Positions 43,304 through 52,391 are shown, numbered from the stretch's first letter. The stretch is 64,000 nt of DNA from Notoacmeibacter ruber (GCF_003668555.1 NZ_RCWN01000001.1:1598501-1662500); one strand, 5' to 3'. Notes: generated by a model from the letters alone, not told the origin. Translations and numbers: made by a program.

Positions 43304-44773
43304 TCAGAAAAACAGCGCGCCGAGAACCAGCAGAACGCCGATTCCGACCACCCCCTGGCTGCGCCAGTCTCTCATGATGAAGACGATTGGATCGTCATGC
43401 ACTTCCGACCGATAGGCCAGAATCCAGATGCGCATGCAGATGAACAGGATGGCCGGCGCCAGGGGCCAAAGGAGCCAGGGCGAGGAGTACTGGTCCGCCA
43501 CCGCGTCGGACTGAATATAGAGCGCCAGCACCATTGCTGCCCCGAAACCGGACGCAACCCCGCTCATGCTGATGATCGGCTTGTCCTCCGCGCGATAGCC
43601 GCGCCCCTCGATCCTGCGCCCGGGCATCACTCCCCGCTCGTGCAATTCCACGAATCGTTTGACGAGAGCGAGTGACAGAAAGAAGAAGATTGAGAAAGCC
43701 AGCAGCCAGAACGAGACATCGACCTCGGTTGCCGCAGCGCCTCCGAGAATTCGAAGCGTGTAGAGTGAGGCGAGCGTAAAGACGTCGACCAGCAACATCC
43801 GCTTCAAGGCAAACGAATAGGCGGTGGTGACAAAGAGATAGGCCGCCAGAACGCCCGTAAACGCAAGCGGCAGCAAGAGGGATATGCCGAACGCCGCGAC
43901 AAGCAGGCCAGCCGAACACGCCATTCCGAACGGAACGGAAAGTCTGCCGGACGCGAAGGGCCGGTTCTTCTTGGTGGGATGCGCCCGATCCAGCGCCATA
44001 TCGAAGAAATCATTGATGATGTAGATCGCCGAGGCAGCGAAAGAGAAGGCGAAAAAGGCCCCGACGGCCTGCGCCACTGTCGACCAGCTGCCATATTCGT
44101 GCGCAAGCAGCAGAGGCACGACAACCAGAATGTTCTTCAGCCACTGGTGCAGGCGCACCATCTTTAGAATATCGCGCCAGCTTATGGGAGCATCGGCAAG
44201 GCTCGCGGCATTGTTTCTCGCGGCCCAGCGACGGGCCGCCTTGTCGGGTTGAACAACTGTGCTTTCGCGCGCGGCCTCGAAGACCGGAAGGTCGGCCCTG
44301 CTATTGCCGACATAGTCGAAACCCGCCTCCCCGTAGAGCGCGACAAGCGCCTCCGCCTTGTTGTGGCTGGTCATATTGCCACTGTCCTCGGTGGCGACCA
44401 CATCATCGAACAATCCGAGGTGATCTTTGATCGAGTCTGCAACCGGACGCGGCGTGCCCGTCGCCAGAATCGTCTTGCGCCCCTCACAGCGCGCCTCTCG
44501 TAGCAACCGAAGGACGTCGTCGCGATAGGGCAATGAGGACGCGTCCCAATCGGCACGGTCTGCAATTTCATGCTTGAGCCGCGGGGCACCACCTTTGACG
44601 AGCCAGACCGGCACCAGAAACAGAACAAGAGGGTTGGAACGAAGGATCTTGAAGAACCCTTCCCAGAGGAGATCAGTCGAAACGAGAGTGCCGTCCAGAT
44701 CGACGGCGAGTGGGATGGTCTTGATGTCGGCGCGGGCGTCCATGGCAGCAATCATGTTCTTCGTTTCGCTCAT
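43304..44773 (-). CDS. HAD phosphatase-UbiA prenyltransferase fusion
   Basis: A 489-residue protein. The N-terminal third is a HAD domain (PLAVDLDGTLVSTDLLWEGF near residue 21, YVGNSRADLPVF near 165). The rest is a UbiA membrane domain with about eight spans, starting WRDILKMVRLHQWLKNILVV; the prenyl-diphosphate motif is NDFFDMALDRAHPTKKNRP and the second Asp motif is near ERGVMPGRRIEGRGY. The C-terminal domain resembles Rv3806c, which moves phosphoribosyl to decaprenyl phosphate; the HAD part could remove the 5-phosphate. The start is uncertain: ATG 44773 is taken, with 44803 and 44752 as alternatives. Confidence 0.88.
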   Translation of the reverse strand: MSETKNMIAAMDARADIKTIPLAVDLDGTLVSTDLLWEGFFKILRSNPLVLFLVPVWLVKGGAPRLKHEIADRADWDASSLPYRDDVLRLLREARCEGRKTILATGTPRPVADSIKDHLGLFDDVVATEDSGNMTSHNKAEALVALYGEAGFDYVGNSRADLPVFEAARESTVVQPDKAARRWAARNNAASLADAPISWRDILKMVRLHQWLKNILVVVPLLLAHEYGSWSTVAQAVGAFFAFSFAASAIYIINDFFDMALDRAHPTKKNRPFASGRLSVPFGMACSAGLLVAAFGISLLLPLAFTGVLAAYLFVTTAYSFALKRMLLVDVFTLASLYTLRILGGAAATEVDVSFWLLAFSIFFFLSLALVKRFVELHERGVMPGRRIEGRGYRAEDKPIISMSGVASGFGAAMVLALYIQSDAVADQYSSPWLLWPLAPAILFICMRIWILAYRSEVHDDPIVFIMRDWRSQGVVGIGVLLVLGALFF

Positions 44774-44981
44774 GAGAACTTGATGCCACCCACAAGTGAC
44801 CATCCAATAAAGATTTAGAGTTCGGTGCCCGGACTTTCTCTTGAGACCTAATAAAGGGATAATGGCCTGCAGAGACCACGCTGCCCGGAGCCGACGAGCC
44901 CGGCCTTTTGCGCGGAGCATTCCCCCTGCGAAAAAGGGGTAGACATATGAATAAGCGACGCCTATATCGCCGCCACGGCTT

Positions 44982-45057
<76 letters not shown>

Positions 45058-45231
45058 TTTTCCAATCGGCCGCTGATCCCTTGCGCGTCATGATGTAGAT
45101 TTCATGCCGCATGCCCGCCACTTCCGTGCCGACCTTCTTGACAAATCATCGTCCCGCACGTGTTCGAGATGCTCGACGGCGATGCGCGGCACATCAATGA
45201 AATAATGGCGTGCGCACTGCGTCAGCGGCAT
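45058..45231 (-). pseudogene. Possible frameshifted remnant beside tRNA-Lys
   Basis: From an ATG at 45231 the minus strand reads MPLTQCARHYFIDVPRI and onward to about 30 sensible residues. After VRDDDLS a shift of one base would continue as KKVGTEVAGMRHEIYIMTRK and GSAADWKM, a protein-like stretch, whereas the original frame stops soon after. There is no good ribosome site and I recognise no family. It may be a decayed gene or chance. Confidence 0.25.
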
Positions 45232-45245
45232 GTTCTTAGCGTTAG

Positions 45246-45284
45246 AACAAAAAGGACCGGGCAGATTTCCGATCTGCCCGGTCC
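45246..45284 (-). terminator. Rho-independent terminator of the TRAP transporter operon
   Basis: GGACCGGGCAGAT and ATCTGCCCGGTCC form a perfect 13-bp stem with a 5-base loop, followed on the minus strand by TTTTTGTT. It begins 21 bases after the dctM stop. Confidence 0.93.
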
Positions 45285-45305
45285 GTATGTTTGAACCATC
45301 CGACG

Positions 45306-46925
45306 TCAGCGGCTGGTCACGATCTCCGGTCCCATCAGCGCTGTCGGCACCGCCGTGGAAAGCCACGGGATGTAGGTGACGAGCAGCAGGAAGACGAAGA
45401 GAACGGCCACGAAGGGCGCGGCCGCCCGAACCACCTGCACCAGGCTCATTCCCGTAATGCCGCTGGTCACGAACAGGTTGAGACCGATGGGCGGCGTGAT
45501 CATGCCGATCTCCATATTCACCACCATGATGACCCCGAGATGGATCGGATCAACGCCGAGCTCCATCGCGATCGGGAAGACGACCGGCGCGACGATCAGA
45601 AGTAGCCCGGACGGTTCCATGAACTGTCCGCCGATCAGAAGCAGCACATTGACCGCGATCAGGAAGGTGAACCAGTTGAAACCGTAATCCAGCATCATCG
45701 TGGCGATGGCATCCGGGATGCGCTCGGACGTCAGAACATGGGCGAACAGGAGCGCATTGACGATGATGAACATCAGCATCACCGTGGTCTTGCCGGCATC
45801 GACCAGAACCTTGCGGGTATCCTCGTGATACATCGCGCCGAAGAAGTGCCGTCCGATCTTTCCGAGATTGCGCCCCCAGATGGGGAAACCGGACCCGAGT
45901 GTGCCGGGTACCGCCGCGATCCCGCCTTCGCCCCTCCATAAGGGATAGGCGATAAGAATGACCGCAGACAGCACAAGTCCGATCGTTGCACGCTCGCCGA
46001 AACTTCCTTCGCCGGCTTCGGCGAAGGCGAAGAAGGAAAGCATCATCCAGACGAAGAAGAACGCAAGCGCATACACCAGGGCTTTGAAGCCGACCGTAGC
46101 GCGGTCGCCGTCGGTCTGTTCGATCCAGTCGATTTCCTTGAGCGGGCCCATGTCGCGATAGACGAAAAGCGCGACAAACGCGGCATAGACCGCGGCGACC
46201 GCAGCCGCCTCGGTGGGTGTGAACACACCACCATAGATACCACCAAGAATGATGATGATGAGAAAGAGGCCCCAGCCTGCTTCCTTGCCGCCGGCTATGA
46301 CTTCGTGGAAGCCCTTCCACTCCTCGGCCGGCAGGTTCTTGCGCCGCGCCTGAATATAGATGGCGATCATCAGCATCAGCCCGGCAACGATACCCGGCAC
46401 CACGCCGGCCAGGAACATGCGGCCGACGGAGACATTTGTCGCAGCGGCGTAGACGACCATGACGATCGATGGCGGGATCAGAATACCCAGCGTGCCCGCA
46501 TTGGCGATGATGCCGGAGGCGAATTCCTTCGAGTAGCCAACCTGACGCATTCCGGCGATGGCGATCGTGCCGATGGCGACGACTGTTGCAGGAGAAGAAC
46601 CCGACAGCGCTGCGAACATCATGCAGGCGAGGACGGAGGCCATCGCCAGGCCGCCGCGAAAATGGCCGATGCTCGCAATGGCGAAGTGAATGATGCGGCG
46701 GGCCACGCCTCCCGTCGACATGAAGGCGGAGGCCAGAATGAAGAACGGAATGGCGAGCAGCGTGTAGTTCTGCGAAGCGGTGAAAAGCTGCAGCGCGACC
46801 GAACTCATCGAATCCGATGAGAATAAGGCGATGGTCAGAACGGACGAAAGACCGAGCGAAATCGCGACCGGAACGCCGAGGAAGAGCAGGCCAAGCACCA
46901 ATATAAAGAGAAAAGTGGTCTCCAT
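45306..46925 (-). CDS. dctM: TRAP transporter large permease (DctM family)
   Basis: A 539-residue inner-membrane protein of 12 or more spans that couples solute entry to a sodium gradient. Family motifs include FFILASAFMSTGGVARRIIH, MFAALSGSSPATVVAIGTIA and GILIPPSIVMVVYAAATNVS, and near the end EIGMITPPIGLNLFVTSGI. About 110 residues in the middle (from YRDMGPLKEIDWIEQ to KTTVMLMFI) exceed the common 425-residue form and include two extra hydrophobic stretches. It follows dctQ by four bases. The substrate is probably a carboxylate, to judge from the family and the DctB/DctD genes nearby. Confidence 0.94.
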   Translation of the reverse strand: METTFLFILVLGLLFLGVPVAISLGLSSVLTIALFSSDSMSSVALQLFTASQNYTLLAIPFFILASAFMSTGGVARRIIHFAIASIGHFRGGLAMASVLACMMFAALSGSSPATVVAIGTIAIAGMRQVGYSKEFASGIIANAGTLGILIPPSIVMVVYAAATNVSVGRMFLAGVVPGIVAGLMLMIAIYIQARRKNLPAEEWKGFHEVIAGGKEAGWGLFLIIIILGGIYGGVFTPTEAAAVAAVYAAFVALFVYRDMGPLKEIDWIEQTDGDRATVGFKALVYALAFFFVWMMLSFFAFAEAGEGSFGERATIGLVLSAVILIAYPLWRGEGGIAAVPGTLGSGFPIWGRNLGKIGRHFFGAMYHEDTRKVLVDAGKTTVMLMFIIVNALLFAHVLTSERIPDAIATMMLDYGFNWFTFLIAVNVLLLIGGQFMEPSGLLLIVAPVVFPIAMELGVDPIHLGVIMVVNMEIGMITPPIGLNLFVTSGITGMSLVQVVRAAAPFVAVLFVFLLLVTYIPWLSTAVPTALMGPEIVTSR

Positions 46926-46929
46926 GCCC

Positions 46930-47625
46930 TTATTCCTTCACCGCGTTCAGGTTTTGAGAGACGAGATCTTCGGCCTCATGACTGGCGACGATCAGTTCGC
47001 GGTGTCCGGTGGCGATCTGCACGACAGCCTGCAGCGAGCGGAAGGACAGAAGCGCCAGTCCGACCGGCAGCATCAGGTATGCCACCCAACGCTGAACCCG
47101 CTCCTGCAGCCCGAATGCGTCGGCGATCACTTCCGGATAACGTAGGTCATCAAGGCCCGTGCCCCGGTCGAACATGAAGGTCCAGTAGCCAATGGCGCCG
47201 CTCTGACGCCAATTGCCACCGACATCGGCGCCGAAGACGGCGAGAAATCCGCTATGAAGAAGAATGAGCCCATAGGCCAGCGTGCAGAGGGCTCCGAAAA
47301 TCGCGACAGCCTTGAAAACAGGTTTCGGGAAGAGACGGATCAGCGCATCGACACCCAGATGCAAACCGGTGCGGACCCCGTAGCCCATCCCGAAAAGGAT
47401 CAACCAGGCAAAAAGAATACGGGTAGCCTCAAGTGCACCGCCCCAGCCCGAGTTGAAGCCGTAGCGTGCGACGACCTGAAAGAACGAGATGAGAGTGATC
47501 AATGCCAGAAGTATGGCGATCACATTCTCTTCCAACTGCGCCACGCCGGCGGGCCAGCGGCGCTCGGCAAGAAACAGTACTGCAACCAGAATGACCAGCG
47601 CGAGGCTGGGCCATAGAAGTTCCAT
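46930..47625 (-). CDS. dctQ: TRAP transporter small permease (DctQ family)
   Basis: A 231-residue inner-membrane protein with four main spans, longer than the usual 160-180 because of a loop of about 45 residues (GGNWRQSGAIGYWTFMFDRG). ENVIAILLALITLISFFQVV, LFAWLILFGMGYGVRTGLHL and VGVDALIR-like HLGVDALIRLF are DctQ marks. It forms the membrane complex with DctM. Confidence 0.9.
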   Translation of the reverse strand: MELLWPSLALVILVAVLFLAERRWPAGVAQLEENVIAILLALITLISFFQVVARYGFNSGWGGALEATRILFAWLILFGMGYGVRTGLHLGVDALIRLFPKPVFKAVAIFGALCTLAYGLILLHSGFLAVFGADVGGNWRQSGAIGYWTFMFDRGTGLDDLRYPEVIADAFGLQERVQRWVAYLMLPVGLALLSFRSLQAVVQIATGHRELIVASHEAEDLVSQNLNAVKE

Positions 47626-47668
47626 AGCAAAATCCCCCCTACCACCCCGCCAGGGCGGCTACAGAATG

Positions 47669-47698
47669 AAAGCGGCCGCCTTGGCAGGCGGCCGCTTT
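47669..47698 (-). promoter_or_regulatory. Intercistronic hairpin between dctP and dctQ
   Basis: AAAGCGGCCGCC and GGCGGCCGCTTT form a perfect 12-bp stem with a 6-base loop, starting eight bases after the dctP stop. On the minus strand the sequence after the stem is TTTCATTC, a poor U-tract, so some transcripts should pass to dctQ and dctM. It would give more binding protein than permease. Confidence 0.7.
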
Positions 47699-47705
47699 TT
47701 ACTTT

Positions 47706-48713
47706 TTAGTTGGCCGAAGTATTCGCGGCGTTTTCAATCACGTCCGCGCCGATATCGCCTTCGAACTGCTGCCAGACCGGCTTCATGGTTGAAACCCAGG
47801 CTTCGCGCTGTTCGGGTGTCAGTTCGCGAATTGTGCCACCGGCATCCATGATGGACTGACGGCATTCGCCTTCCTTCTCCGCGACCTGATTGTTGGCTTC
47901 CGCCAGCGTTTCGTCGACGATCTTGAGGAACTGGCTGCGCGTTTCCTCATCAAGGCCTTCCAGGAATTCCTGGCTGGTGATCACACCATAAGCCAGCACC
48001 TGGTGGTTGGTCTCGGTGATGCCATCCTGAACCTCGAAGAATTTCTGGGTGTAGATGTTGCACCAGGAATTCTCCTGGCCGTCGACGACACCCGTCTGCA
48101 GCGCACCGTAGACTTCCTTGAAGGCCAGCTTCTGTGCCGAGGCATTGAGAGCCTCGATCATTGCGACCGCAACGTCCGAGGTCTGGACACGGAACTTCAG
48201 GCCAGCTGCATCTTCAGGCGTTTCCAGCGGCTTGTTGGCCGAGAACTGCTTCAGACCGGACATGATATAGCCGAGGCCGGTATAGCCTTCGCTTTCAAGT
48301 GCGGAGAGCAGATCCTTCGCTTCATCCGAACCGATATAGGCGTTGGCCGTATCGAGCGAGGAGAAGAGGAAAGGCAGATCGTAGAGACGAAGTTTCTTGG
48401 TGTAGGCTTCAAATTTGGAGAGCGACGGAGCGGCAAGCTGAACGTCGCCGAGCAGAAGGGCTTCCATCACCTTGTCGTCATCATAGAGCGTGGAGTTCGG
48501 ATAGACCTCCATGCAAGCCGTGCCTTCCATCTGCTCGTTGATGCGATCAGCGAGAAGTTGGGCTGCGTCACCTTTCGGGTGACCGCTTGCCGCGACCACA
48601 TGGCTGAATCGAATGACGGTCTCCTCGCCGTCACAGCCGGCCGGATCGGCCATGGCCTGACCAGCAACAACACACATAGCGAGCGCCGAGGCGGCGCCGA
48701 GCATCTTGGACAT
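47706..48713 (-). CDS. dctP: TRAP transporter periplasmic binding protein (DctP family)
   Basis: A 335-residue protein with a signal peptide cleaved after GQAMA. The DctP fold is marked by VIRFSHVVAASGHPKGDAAQ, YDLPFLFSSLDTANAYIGSD, and LKFRVQTSDVAVAMIEALNA, in which the Arg of FRVQ normally binds the substrate carboxylate. GALQTGVVDGQENSWCNIYT is the usual hinge region. GGGAGG lies seven bases before the ATG. It is the first gene of dctP-dctQ-dctM and has a sigma-54 promoter upstream. Confidence 0.94.
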   Translation of the reverse strand: MSKMLGAASALAMCVVAGQAMADPAGCDGEETVIRFSHVVAASGHPKGDAAQLLADRINEQMEGTACMEVYPNSTLYDDDKVMEALLLGDVQLAAPSLSKFEAYTKKLRLYDLPFLFSSLDTANAYIGSDEAKDLLSALESEGYTGLGYIMSGLKQFSANKPLETPEDAAGLKFRVQTSDVAVAMIEALNASAQKLAFKEVYGALQTGVVDGQENSWCNIYTQKFFEVQDGITETNHQVLAYGVITSQEFLEGLDEETRSQFLKIVDETLAEANNQVAEKEGECRQSIMDAGGTIRELTPEQREAWVSTMKPVWQQFEGDIGADVIENAANTSAN

Positions 48714-48801
48714 ATAGAACCTCCCATGGTTCGCCTACCGATGATCCAGCGGACGAACTTTCAACCAATTATGTCAGGGATCGAACCCGACATTCTCTCT
48801 T

Positions 48802-48817
48802 AGCAAGCTGTATGCCA
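48802..48817 (-). promoter_or_regulatory. Sigma-54 promoter of dctPQM
   Basis: On the minus strand TGGCATACAGCTTGCT matches the -24/-12 consensus TGGCAC-N5-TTGCW with a single mismatch and exact GG-to-GC spacing. Transcription would start near 48792 and give a leader of about 80 bases before dctP. The sigma-54 activator DctD is encoded directly upstream. Confidence 0.8.
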
Positions 48818-48869
48818 CTTCAAGTTCGGATAAAAAACGCTACCGAAACAAGCGGTTGGACATGTGCCT

Positions 48870-48889
48870 TCATTTCCCTCCAGAAATGA
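48870..48889. promoter_or_regulatory. Inverted repeat, candidate upstream activator site
   Basis: TCATTTC and GAAATGA are 7-bp arms around CCTCCA, extended on each side by TGCC/GGCA-like bases with a bulge. It is about 55-70 bases upstream of the sigma-54 promoter, close to where enhancer-binding proteins sit. It could instead be the 3' hairpin of dctD transcripts. Confidence 0.35.
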
Positions 48890-48985
48890 TGGGCAGTTGC
48901 ACGCACACCCTAACGCACGCTGTGTGTCATTGGCTACACATATTGCGAGAACCGCAGAAGCGACTGAGTGACGCTCTAAAGGGGC

Positions 48986-50338
48986 CTAAGAGGCCTCAGC
49001 CTCCCCTTCCAGCTCGATGCCGAGACGGCGGATCTTGTCGTAAAGGCCCTTACGGGAAAGACCGAGCGCTTCATAAGTCGGCTTCATGCGCCCGCCATTT
49101 CTGGTGAGCTCGGCCTCGATGAGTCGTTTCTCGTAAGTCGCCAATTGTTCGGACAAGGCTTGCCCCTCGGAACCAGCGGCCTGCTCTGGCGCCGGTTCGG
49201 CGCGGCGGCCGGGCCAGAGGCCCAGGACCCAACGGTCGGCCACGTTTCGCAACTCGCGAACATTGCCGGGCCAGTCCGTATTCATCAGTTCCGCCTCGAG
49301 CGCGGGCGTCATTGGAGGCAGGTCGCGGCGATAGCGCGCCCGGGCTTCCCGCGCGAGATGGTGGAAGAGAAGCGGAATATCGTCGCGCCGCTCATTCAGG
49401 GTCGGGATCGTGAGGCTGATGACATTGAGCCGATAGTAAAGGTCGGCGCGGAAACGACCAGCCTGGCTCTCTTTCGCAAGATCGGCCTTGCTGGCAGCGA
49501 TGAATCTGACATCAAGGGGTTTCAGCGTGTTCGAGCCGAGGCGCTCCACAACGCGCTGCTCGATCACGCGCAGCAGTTTCACCTGAAGATCAAGCGGCAT
49601 ACTCTCGATTTCGTCAAGAAAGACGGTGCCGCCATCGGCATGTTCGATCTTGCCGATGCGCGTATCCTTGGCACCGGTAAAGGCCCCCCTCTCATGACCG
49701 AACAATTCGCTTTCGATAATCTCCGCGGGCAAGGCGCCGCAATTGATCGCCACGAAATTGCCGGAGCGGCGGCTGCCGAAATCGTGAAGGGCTCGGGCAA
49801 CCACCTCCTTGCCGGTACCGGTATCTCCGCGCACCAGAATGTCCGCATCGGTATCGGCAAGCGCGGCGATCTCGTCCCGCAGATGGCGCATGGCCGGCGT
49901 TCGGCCCACCAAACGCTCCTCCATTGGCGATACGCTCTCCAGATATTCGCGCAGCGACCGGTTTTCCAGAACCAGACGCCGCATGTGCAAGCCGCGCCGT
50001 ACGACACCTGCCAACCGCTGCGTGGGAAAGGGTTTCTCGATAAAGTCATATGCCCCTTCGCGCATCGCCTCTACCGCAAGTGGAACGTCGCCATGGCCGG
50101 TAATGAGAATGACCGGCAGGGCCGCATCGATCGCCAGCACCTTTTTCAGCACCTGAAGGCCATCAAGCCCCGGCATGCGGATATCGGAGATAACAACACC
50201 TTCAAATCGGCGCGTTGCGCGTTCAAGTGCCTCATTGGGATCGGCGAAATCGAGCACATCGTAGCCTTCGAGTTCGAGACCCTGCGCCAGCGAGATCCGA
50301 AGATCCCCATCGTCATCGATCAGTATGATTTCTGTCAT
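48986..50338 (-). CDS. dctD: Sigma-54-dependent response regulator (DctD type)
   Basis: A 450-residue NtrC-family activator. The receiver has IDDDGD near residue 7 and phospho-acceptor Asp52 in VISDIRMPGLDG. The AAA+ domain has Walker A GDTGTGKE near 167, the sigma-54 contact motif GAFTGA near 215 and Walker B GGTVFLDEIE near 231. The C-terminal Fis-type HTH is ALGLSRKGLYDKIRRLGIE. GAGGA is eight bases before the ATG at 50338. It lies 17 bases after dctB and is transcribed towards dctPQM, whose promoter it most likely activates. Confidence 0.94.
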   Translation of the reverse strand: MTEIILIDDDGDLRISLAQGLELEGYDVLDFADPNEALERATRRFEGVVISDIRMPGLDGLQVLKKVLAIDAALPVILITGHGDVPLAVEAMREGAYDFIEKPFPTQRLAGVVRRGLHMRRLVLENRSLREYLESVSPMEERLVGRTPAMRHLRDEIAALADTDADILVRGDTGTGKEVVARALHDFGSRRSGNFVAINCGALPAEIIESELFGHERGAFTGAKDTRIGKIEHADGGTVFLDEIESMPLDLQVKLLRVIEQRVVERLGSNTLKPLDVRFIAASKADLAKESQAGRFRADLYYRLNVISLTIPTLNERRDDIPLLFHHLAREARARYRRDLPPMTPALEAELMNTDWPGNVRELRNVADRWVLGLWPGRRAEPAPEQAAGSEGQALSEQLATYEKRLIEAELTRNGGRMKPTYEALGLSRKGLYDKIRRLGIELEGEAEAS

Positions 50339-50355
50339 CCAAAAGTCCTCGAAGC

Positions 50356-52191
50356 CTAGGCGGTTTCGCTGTTCTTCTCCATCCGGTCGGCGGAATCCCG
50401 GGGCGCCAACGGCAACCGAATCTCAAAACAGGCGCCCCCAAGACCGGATGTACCAGTCGAGACGGTGCCGCCAAAGCCGGTGACGATACTGTCGACCACG
50501 GATAGTCCGACTCCAAGCCCTTCGCCCACTCCCTTCGTAGAGACGAAAGGTTCAAAGACGCTGTCGAGCTGCGAGACCGGCAAGCCAGGTCCGTTATCCT
50601 CCACACGGATAACGCACATGGCGCTCTCTTCCTCAGCGGAGATCGCAATGCGGCCCGCACCCGGCTTCGGCGTTAGACCCGGCTCGACACCCCGCCCCTG
50701 AAGAGCATCCGCAGAGTTATTGATGAGATTGACAAAGACTTGAGTGAGGCGGAGTCGGCCCCCCATCACTTTCAATGATGGCGCGATGCCGGTCCGGTCG
50801 AGCGTGATCCCATCCTTCCGCAGACGCGGCCCCGTCAGCATCAAGGCCTCATCCAGCGCAGCAGCAAGAACGGTCGGCGAAACATCCGACCCCGGCTTTC
50901 GCGCAAATCCGAGAAGCGATCTGGACAGCTCCGCCATTCGCTCGGTCAGCCGAATGATGTGGGAGAGCGCCCTGTCGGCCTTCTCCCCCTGCCCTCGCTC
51001 CAGAAAGGTTCGTGCATTGTCAGCCTGACTCCGGACAGCAGCGATGGGCTGATTGTATTCGTGGCTGAGTGTCGCGCTCATTTGCCCGAGAACAGCCAGC
51101 TTGGCGGTATGGATCAGCTCGGACTGGGTCTGTCGAAGTTGCCTTTCGGCCATCTGCCGAACCTCGACCTCACTGGCGAGTGACTGGTTGACCCGCAGCA
51201 GCTCTCCGGTTCGGTCTCTCACGCGCCTTTCCAATCGCAAGGCCTGCGCTCTTTCGTTCCGGAGCCTCAGGGCGGAAATCTCGGACCGTTTCAACAGAGT
51301 GAGCCCGGCCAGCCCCGCGAGAACAGCAGCAAGGACACCGATCGTCGTCGCCATATCGACGGCGCGAGACAGCGCTCCGGCGCCGACCATGGCGTGGAGA
51401 CGCCATTCCAGAAGTGGCAGATAAAGGCTTGAAAGATAATGCGATCGGCTCGGCCCCAGCTCGCCATCCACCGAAAGCCGAACCAGACCGCCTTCGGCAT
51501 CGGATGAGAGGATCAGCCCGCCCTCGCCCTCTTGTGAATGAAAGGGCTTTCCCTTCCAACTCGGCCGATTGCCGAACAGAACGCTGTCGTTCCATGTGAC
51601 CAGAATGGGCTCGCGCGAAAGAGCCCAGACATTCTCCAGGCGCTCCAGCCCGACGAGAACGGCAATTGCGCCGAGAAGCCTGCCGTCCTGCCGAACGGCT
51701 GAAGCAAAGGCATAAAGCGGCTGTCCACCAGGCTCTCGCAGGGTCTGGCGTCCAAGGCGATTTTGCTTGGCCGCGCGAAGCAGATCCATGTCGCTGAAAT
51801 CGTAACCATCGAAATCGCCATAGGCGGAGGCGAAGACCGAACCGTCCGGCCGCAGAAAAAGCACGTCCCGCGCACCCGCATAGCCAGCCGTGCGCTTCGC
51901 CTCGGCGATGCCGGTGCCGGCGCTATCTAAAACGAAGATATTCTGGACGCTTATGCGACCTGCCAGCAGGGGCGGTAGAAGTCGGAATTTCTCCAGATAA
52001 TCCGTCAACGCCGAGCTTTGAAGGACGAGGGTTTCGTCGGCCTGGCGCCTGAGGTCGGCCATCGTCCGGTCTTCAGCCAGTTGCCGAAGCGCAAAGACGA
52101 GCAGGCAGCCGGATAGCGCAACGGTGATCAGAAGACACCAGGTCAGAAGACGAAACTTGCGCCGAACAGCGTAGCCTGAACGAACAGCCAT
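50356..52191 (-). CDS. dctB: C4-dicarboxylate-type sensor histidine kinase (DctB)
   Basis: A 611-residue membrane kinase. Span 1 is at about 13-35, then a periplasmic double-PAS-like sensor of about 240 residues (GYAGARDVLFLRPDGSVFAS, YAFASAVRQDGRLLGAIAVL), span 2 at about 283-303, a coiled linker, and the kinase core. The H-box is LSHEYNQPIAAVRSQADNA, the DctB-type HExNQP form; the N-box is VFVNLINNSADALQ, G1 VEDNGPGLP and G2 GEGLGVGLSVV. It should sense the solute carried by the TRAP system and phosphorylate DctD. Confidence 0.93.
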   Translation of the reverse strand: MAVRSGYAVRRKFRLLTWCLLITVALSGCLLVFALRQLAEDRTMADLRRQADETLVLQSSALTDYLEKFRLLPPLLAGRISVQNIFVLDSAGTGIAEAKRTAGYAGARDVLFLRPDGSVFASAYGDFDGYDFSDMDLLRAAKQNRLGRQTLREPGGQPLYAFASAVRQDGRLLGAIAVLVGLERLENVWALSREPILVTWNDSVLFGNRPSWKGKPFHSQEGEGGLILSSDAEGGLVRLSVDGELGPSRSHYLSSLYLPLLEWRLHAMVGAGALSRAVDMATTIGVLAAVLAGLAGLTLLKRSEISALRLRNERAQALRLERRVRDRTGELLRVNQSLASEVEVRQMAERQLRQTQSELIHTAKLAVLGQMSATLSHEYNQPIAAVRSQADNARTFLERGQGEKADRALSHIIRLTERMAELSRSLLGFARKPGSDVSPTVLAAALDEALMLTGPRLRKDGITLDRTGIAPSLKVMGGRLRLTQVFVNLINNSADALQGRGVEPGLTPKPGAGRIAISAEEESAMCVIRVEDNGPGLPVSQLDSVFEPFVSTKGVGEGLGVGLSVVDSIVTGFGGTVSTGTSGLGGACFEIRLPLAPRDSADRMEKNSETA

Positions 52192-52391
52192 GAAGATCTT
52201 TCAATCGTAGAGCCGGCAGGACACACCCCGTCTAGCAGCGTTGCGAGAGGGACGGCAAATGAAAGGCCGACGAAATAGAGAGGAAGTCCGTCAGGTGGCT
52301 GATCATTGCCCCCGATCCGCCACCCCAACCATTCATACAAATGGCTCCAGACCATTCGATCCGGAGCCATTCTTCTTTTCAATACAAGATA

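Noticed and set aside
49145..50359. 404-codon open frame antisense to dctD
   Set aside because: dctD carries receiver, AAA+ and HTH motifs throughout, so the opposite frame is a shadow.
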